From: DASVLX01 sp035552275
GTDB lineage: Bacteria; Actinomycetota; Actinomycetes; Mycobacteriales; Pseudonocardiaceae
Reading direction: 5' to 3'
Assembly (NCBI GenBank): GCA_035552275.1
Contig: DASZLR010000077.1
Location: forward strand, 1 to 7,620
DNA length: 7,620 nt
A program made the translations under genes and the position numbers. Under the pieces are notes generated by a model. That model saw nothing but the letters and a program-made list of their open reading frames with translations, was not told where the DNA came from and searched no databases. Below, one piece after another: positions 5,155-7,620 of the stretch; position 1 is the first letter of the stretch; every line of letters starts with the position of its first letter.

Positions 5155-5550
5155 GTGCTCCCCGCGGCCGCCCGTCTCACGCGTAGCCAGGAGTTCGGGA
5201 CGGTGGTCCGCCGGGGACGCCGTGCCGGACGACCCCGGCTGGTGATTCACGCCCTCACTCCGACACCGCCCACCCGGTCGGCCGGCACGCCGACCAGGGT
5301 GGGTTTCGTCGTCAGCAGGGCGGTGGGCAATTCGGTCGTCCGGCATCGGGTGACCCGGCGGCTGCGACACCTGGTGCGAGACCGGCTCGGAACCCTGCCG
5401 GGCGGTTGCGCGTTGGTCATTCGAGCACTGCCGTCGGCGGCTGGCTCGTCCAGCCGCGAGTTGGGCGCGGACCTGGATGGCGCGCTTCGCCGACTCGGCC
5501 TCGCCGTTTCGGCCGCACACAGCTCAGCGACAGACAGCGACGGACAGTGA
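5155..5550 (+). CDS. rnpA: Ribonuclease P protein component
   Basis: Basic protein cofactor of RNase P; with the M1-type RNA it trims the 5' leader of precursor tRNAs. It is 131 residues. Seen: LTRSQEFGTVVRRGRR at the N-terminus, RVGFVVSRAVGNSVVRHRV with the conserved helix (about 58-75), and RHR at 63-65, the usual actinobacterial variant of the bacterial RNR motif, followed by RRLRH. The C-terminal 40 residues are Ser/Ala-rich and poorly conserved in the family. Start GTG 5155 puts the conserved RLTRSQEF at residue 7; the Shine-Dalgarno is weak, so translation is probably coupled to rpmH, whose stop is 9 bp before. Its stop overlaps the yidD start by 4 nt (GTGA). Confidence 0.95.
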   Translation: MLPAAARLTRSQEFGTVVRRGRRAGRPRLVIHALTPTPPTRSAGTPTRVGFVVSRAVGNSVVRHRVTRRLRHLVRDRLGTLPGGCALVIRALPSAAGSSSRELGADLDGALRRLGLAVSAAHSSATDSDGQ

Positions 5551-5903
5551 CACTCACCGGGACACCCACGGAGCAGCAGACCAGCACCGAGCCAGGTTTG
5601 ATGGCCCGGTCGCTGATCTTTCTGGTGAACGGGTACCGGCGCTGGCTGTCTCCCCTGCTGCCGCCCAGTTGTCGGTTCTACCCGAGTTGCAGCGCGTACG
5701 CCGTCGAGGCGCTGACCGTGCACGGCGCACTGCGGGGATCTTGGCTGACCGCGCGTCGCCTGCTGCGTTGCGGACCCTGGCACCCTGGAGGTCTGGACCC
5801 AGTGCCGCCGCGGCGAGATTCAGCCGATCCCGGCAGCGCGGGTTCCACCGCAGCTTCCACCGCAGACCCGTTCGAACCGGCCCGTCCCCCTGCCGAGGAG
5901 TAG
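5547..5903 (+). CDS. yidD: Membrane protein insertion efficiency factor YidD
   Basis: Small membrane-associated protein that aids YidC-dependent insertion of inner-membrane proteins. The core, LVNGYRRWLSPLLPPSCRFYP and SCSAYAVEAL, then GALRGSWLTARRLLRCGPWHPGG and LDPVP, is the YidD signature, with Cys42, Cys48 and Cys75 (numbering from GTG 5547). An amphipathic N-terminal helix lies at about 19-36. From GTG 5547 the product is 118 residues and the start overlaps the rnpA stop. An alternative ATG at 5601 gives 100 residues beginning MARSLIFL and fits many homologues. Neither has a strong Shine-Dalgarno; the overlap favours translational coupling at 5547, but the start is uncertain. The last 31 residues are a Ser/Ala/Pro-rich acidic tail with no recognised function. 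yidC starts 3 nt after the stop. Confidence 0.93.
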   Translation: MTLTGTPTEQQTSTEPGLMARSLIFLVNGYRRWLSPLLPPSCRFYPSCSAYAVEALTVHGALRGSWLTARRLLRCGPWHPGGLDPVPPRRDSADPGSAGSTAASTADPFEPARPPAEE

Positions 5904-5906
5904 TTC

Positions 5907-7052
5907 GTGCTCGACTTCATCTACTACCCCGTTTCGTTCATTCTCTGGTGCTGGCACCGGGTCTTCGGTGCGGTGCTGGGGCCGACGAACTTCATCGGGT
6001 GGGCGCTGTCGATTGTCTTCCTGGTCTTCACCCTGCGGCTCGTCCTGCTGCGTCCGGCCATTCACCAGGTCCGGTCGATGCGCAAGATGCAGGAGTTCCA
6101 GCCTGAGATCAAGAAGATCCAGAAGAAGTACGCCAAGGATCGGCAGCGCCAGGCCGCCGAGATGCAGAAGTTGCAGCGGGAGAACGGGTTCAACCCGATG
6201 TCCGGCTGTCTGCCGATGGTGTTGCAGATTCCGGTGTTCATCGGCCTGAACCACGTGCTGCGGTCGTTCCATCAGGGCATCTCGAACTACTTCTTCAAGC
6301 CGGCCGACGTCGACACCTACCTGCACGGCTCGCTGTTCGGCGTGCACCTGGGCGACTCGATGTTCGGCACGTCGTTCAACGGCATGACGTCCGGGTTCCA
6401 CTGGAACATCGCGCCGGTGGCGATCCCGCTGATGATTGTGGCCAGCGTCGCGACCCACTTCACCGCGCGGCTGTCGGTGCAGCGGCAGCAGGCGATGGGC
6501 CAGACGGGGAACGCCCAGGCCGCCATGATGAGCAAGATCACGCTCTGGGTGTTTCCGCTTGGCGTGCTGATCTTCGGCGCCGGCTTCCAGATCGGTCTGC
6601 TGCTCTACTGGCTGTCCAACAACGTGTGGACGCTGGCCCAGCAGCACTTCGTCTTCCAGCGGATGGATCGCGAGGAGGCGCAGAAGAAGGCGGTGGCCGT
6701 CGAGAAGAGCCAGGCGCTCGCGCCGAAGCCCGGCCAGAAGCCGGTCCAGCCGAAGAACCGGCGGCCGGCGGCGGGTGCCATCGCGTCCGGAACCGCCCGG
6801 CCGGCAGACGGTGCTTCGGACGACTCAGCTGACGGCGCGAGTGAGTCGGCGACGGAAGCCAAGGAAACGACGGGGCCGCAGGGCTCGACCGGCAAGACCA
6901 ACGCGGCTCGACGTGCTCCGGCGAAGGGCGCCGCGAACAAGGGCAACACGAACAAGGGCACTGCCAACGGCCGTCCGCGCAGCGGCACGGAGATTCCCGG
7001 TCTGATCTCAGACCGTTCCCAGCGAAAGAAGCAGGATCGGAAGCGAAGCTGA
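5907..7052 (+). CDS. yidC: Membrane protein insertase YidC/Oxa1 family
   Basis: Inserts and folds integral membrane proteins, alone or with SecYEG. It is 381 residues and lacks the large periplasmic domain of E. coli YidC, as usual in Gram-positives. Hydrophobic segments at about 4-25, 29-49, 99-119, 167-187 and 210-246 fit the five-helix Oxa1 core; the last is long enough for two spans. Arg44 in FTLRLVLLRP is in the position of the conserved groove arginine. A charged cytoplasmic hairpin (about 50-95, QEFQPEIKKIQKKY) follows, then NPMSGCLPMVLQIPVFIGL, a family hallmark. The tail (about 255-381) is a long Lys/Ala/Gly/Thr-rich extension, probably contacting ribosomes. No lipobox is seen, unlike Bacillus SpoIIIJ. 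GTG 5907 has GAGGAG at 5895-5900. It sits between yidD and jag. Confidence 0.97.
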   Translation: MLDFIYYPVSFILWCWHRVFGAVLGPTNFIGWALSIVFLVFTLRLVLLRPAIHQVRSMRKMQEFQPEIKKIQKKYAKDRQRQAAEMQKLQRENGFNPMSGCLPMVLQIPVFIGLNHVLRSFHQGISNYFFKPADVDTYLHGSLFGVHLGDSMFGTSFNGMTSGFHWNIAPVAIPLMIVASVATHFTARLSVQRQQAMGQTGNAQAAMMSKITLWVFPLGVLIFGAGFQIGLLLYWLSNNVWTLAQQHFVFQRMDREEAQKKAVAVEKSQALAPKPGQKPVQPKNRRPAAGAIASGTARPADGASDDSADGASESATEAKETTGPQGSTGKTNAARRAPAKGAANKGNTNKGTANGRPRSGTEIPGLISDRSQRKKQDRKRS

Positions 7053-7082
7053 CGGGCGCACCGATTCTGGAGAGGAGTGATC

Positions 7083-7620
7083 GTGTCGGAGACGTTGCAG
7101 GAGACGGACGTCGCGTCGGAATTGGACGTGACGGACGGGCCAGCGGCAGACGAGGAAGTCGGGGCGCCACCGGAGGACCTGCTGGTTCGAGAGGGTGACA
7201 TCGCCGGCGACTACCTGGAGCGTCTGCTCGATCTGCTCGACTACGACGGCGACATCGACCTGGATGTCGAAGTGGGCCGCGCGATGGTGAGCATCGACGG
7301 CGGATCGGATCTGGAGAAGCTGGTCGGTCAGCGCGGTTCGGCGCTGGAAGCGCTGCAGGAGCTGACCCGGTTGGCGGTGCAGCAGGAGACCGGCGCGCGG
7401 AGTCGGCTCATGCTGGACGTGGCGGGTTGGCGCGCGGCGCGTCGGGAGGAACTGCGCGAGCTTGGTCGGTCCGCTGCCGAGCAGGCGGTGAAGTCCGGCG
7501 AGCAGGTGAAGCTCCAGGCGATGACCCCGTTCGAGCGGAAGGTCGTGCACGACGCGGTCGCATCCGTCGATGGCGCGCACAGCGAGAGCGAGGGTGAGGA
7601 GCCCCGTCGGCGTGTGGTGG
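7083..7620 (+). CDS. jag: Jag/KhpB-type KH-R3H RNA-binding protein, 3' end missing
   Basis: Single-stranded RNA-binding protein, usually adjacent to yidC, linked in other bacteria to cell envelope and division control. The 179 codons present include an acidic N-terminus (1-35), a KH domain (about 55-115) with the GxxG loop GQRG (82-85) inside LVGQRGSALEALQELTRLAV, and an R3H domain from about 120. R3H is marked by Arg152 and His156 in ERKVVHDAV, followed by EEPRRRVV at the window edge. Little is probably missing. GTG 7083 is chosen because GGAGAGGAG lies just upstream; an in-frame GTG at 7077 is too close to that site. It starts 30 bp after yidC, so it is probably in the same operon. The bulky N-terminal Jag domain of some Firmicutes homologues is absent. 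Confidence 0.95.
   Translation, partial: MSETLQETDVASELDVTDGPAADEEVGAPPEDLLVREGDIAGDYLERLLDLLDYDGDIDLDVEVGRAMVSIDGGSDLEKLVGQRGSALEALQELTRLAVQQETGARSRLMLDVAGWRAARREELRELGRSAAEQAVKSGEQVKLQAMTPFERKVVHDAVASVDGAHSESEGEEPRRRVV

Noticed and set aside
5820..6647. 275-residue open frame on the minus strand opposite yidC
   Set aside because: It is a shadow of yidC, His/Gln/Arg-rich with no domain.

Overview
This window is the replication-origin neighbourhood of a high-GC actinomycete chromosome. The conserved gene order gnd-dnaN-oriC-dnaA on the minus strand, divergent from rpmH-rnpA-yidD-yidC-jag on the plus strand, is the classic Actinomycetota origin layout. Codons are strongly G/C-ending, GTG starts dominate, and the good DnaA boxes follow the actinobacterial form TTGTCCACA. 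The long DnaA linker, the RHR form of the RnpA signature and the DnaA N-terminus resemble Pseudonocardiales (Amycolatopsis/Saccharopolyspora-like), but the genus cannot be fixed from sequence reading alone.

Layout. Bases 1-794 (minus) hold most of a short-type 6-phosphogluconate dehydrogenase that runs off the left edge. Bases 884-2023 (minus) are dnaN, the sliding clamp. Bases 2024-2661 contain no gene and are oriC. It has about a dozen DnaA-box-like 9-mers (only one a perfect TTGTCCACA), a strikingly A+T-rich tract at 2206-2250, and next to it a three-unit DnaA-trio (CTA repeats on the minus strand) separated by 4 nt from a tandem box pair. Bases 2662-4443 (minus) are dnaA. Bases 4444-5001 are the divergent dnaA/rpmH control region, with one perfect and several degenerate DnaA boxes, a 13-bp tandem repeat in the dnaA leader and a palindrome beside the boxes. 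From 5002 rightward the plus strand carries rpmH (L34), rnpA (RNase P protein), yidD, yidC (membrane insertase) and the start of jag/khpB (KH-R3H RNA-binding protein), tightly packed as one probable operon.

How it works together. DnaA opens oriC and loads the replisome; DnaN is the processivity clamp for the same event; the boxes upstream of dnaA suggest autoregulation. The plus-strand operon couples ribosome and tRNA maturation (L34, RNase P) to membrane-protein insertion (YidD, YidC) and RNA binding (Jag). Both groups are transcribed away from the dnaA/rpmH region, so only the plus-strand operon moves away from oriC; dnaA is transcribed toward it.

No mobile element, phage, CRISPR array, tRNA or rRNA was seen. 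I found no evidence for a novel multi-gene system. The most interesting content is non-coding: the origin-unwinding architecture and the repeats around dnaA.
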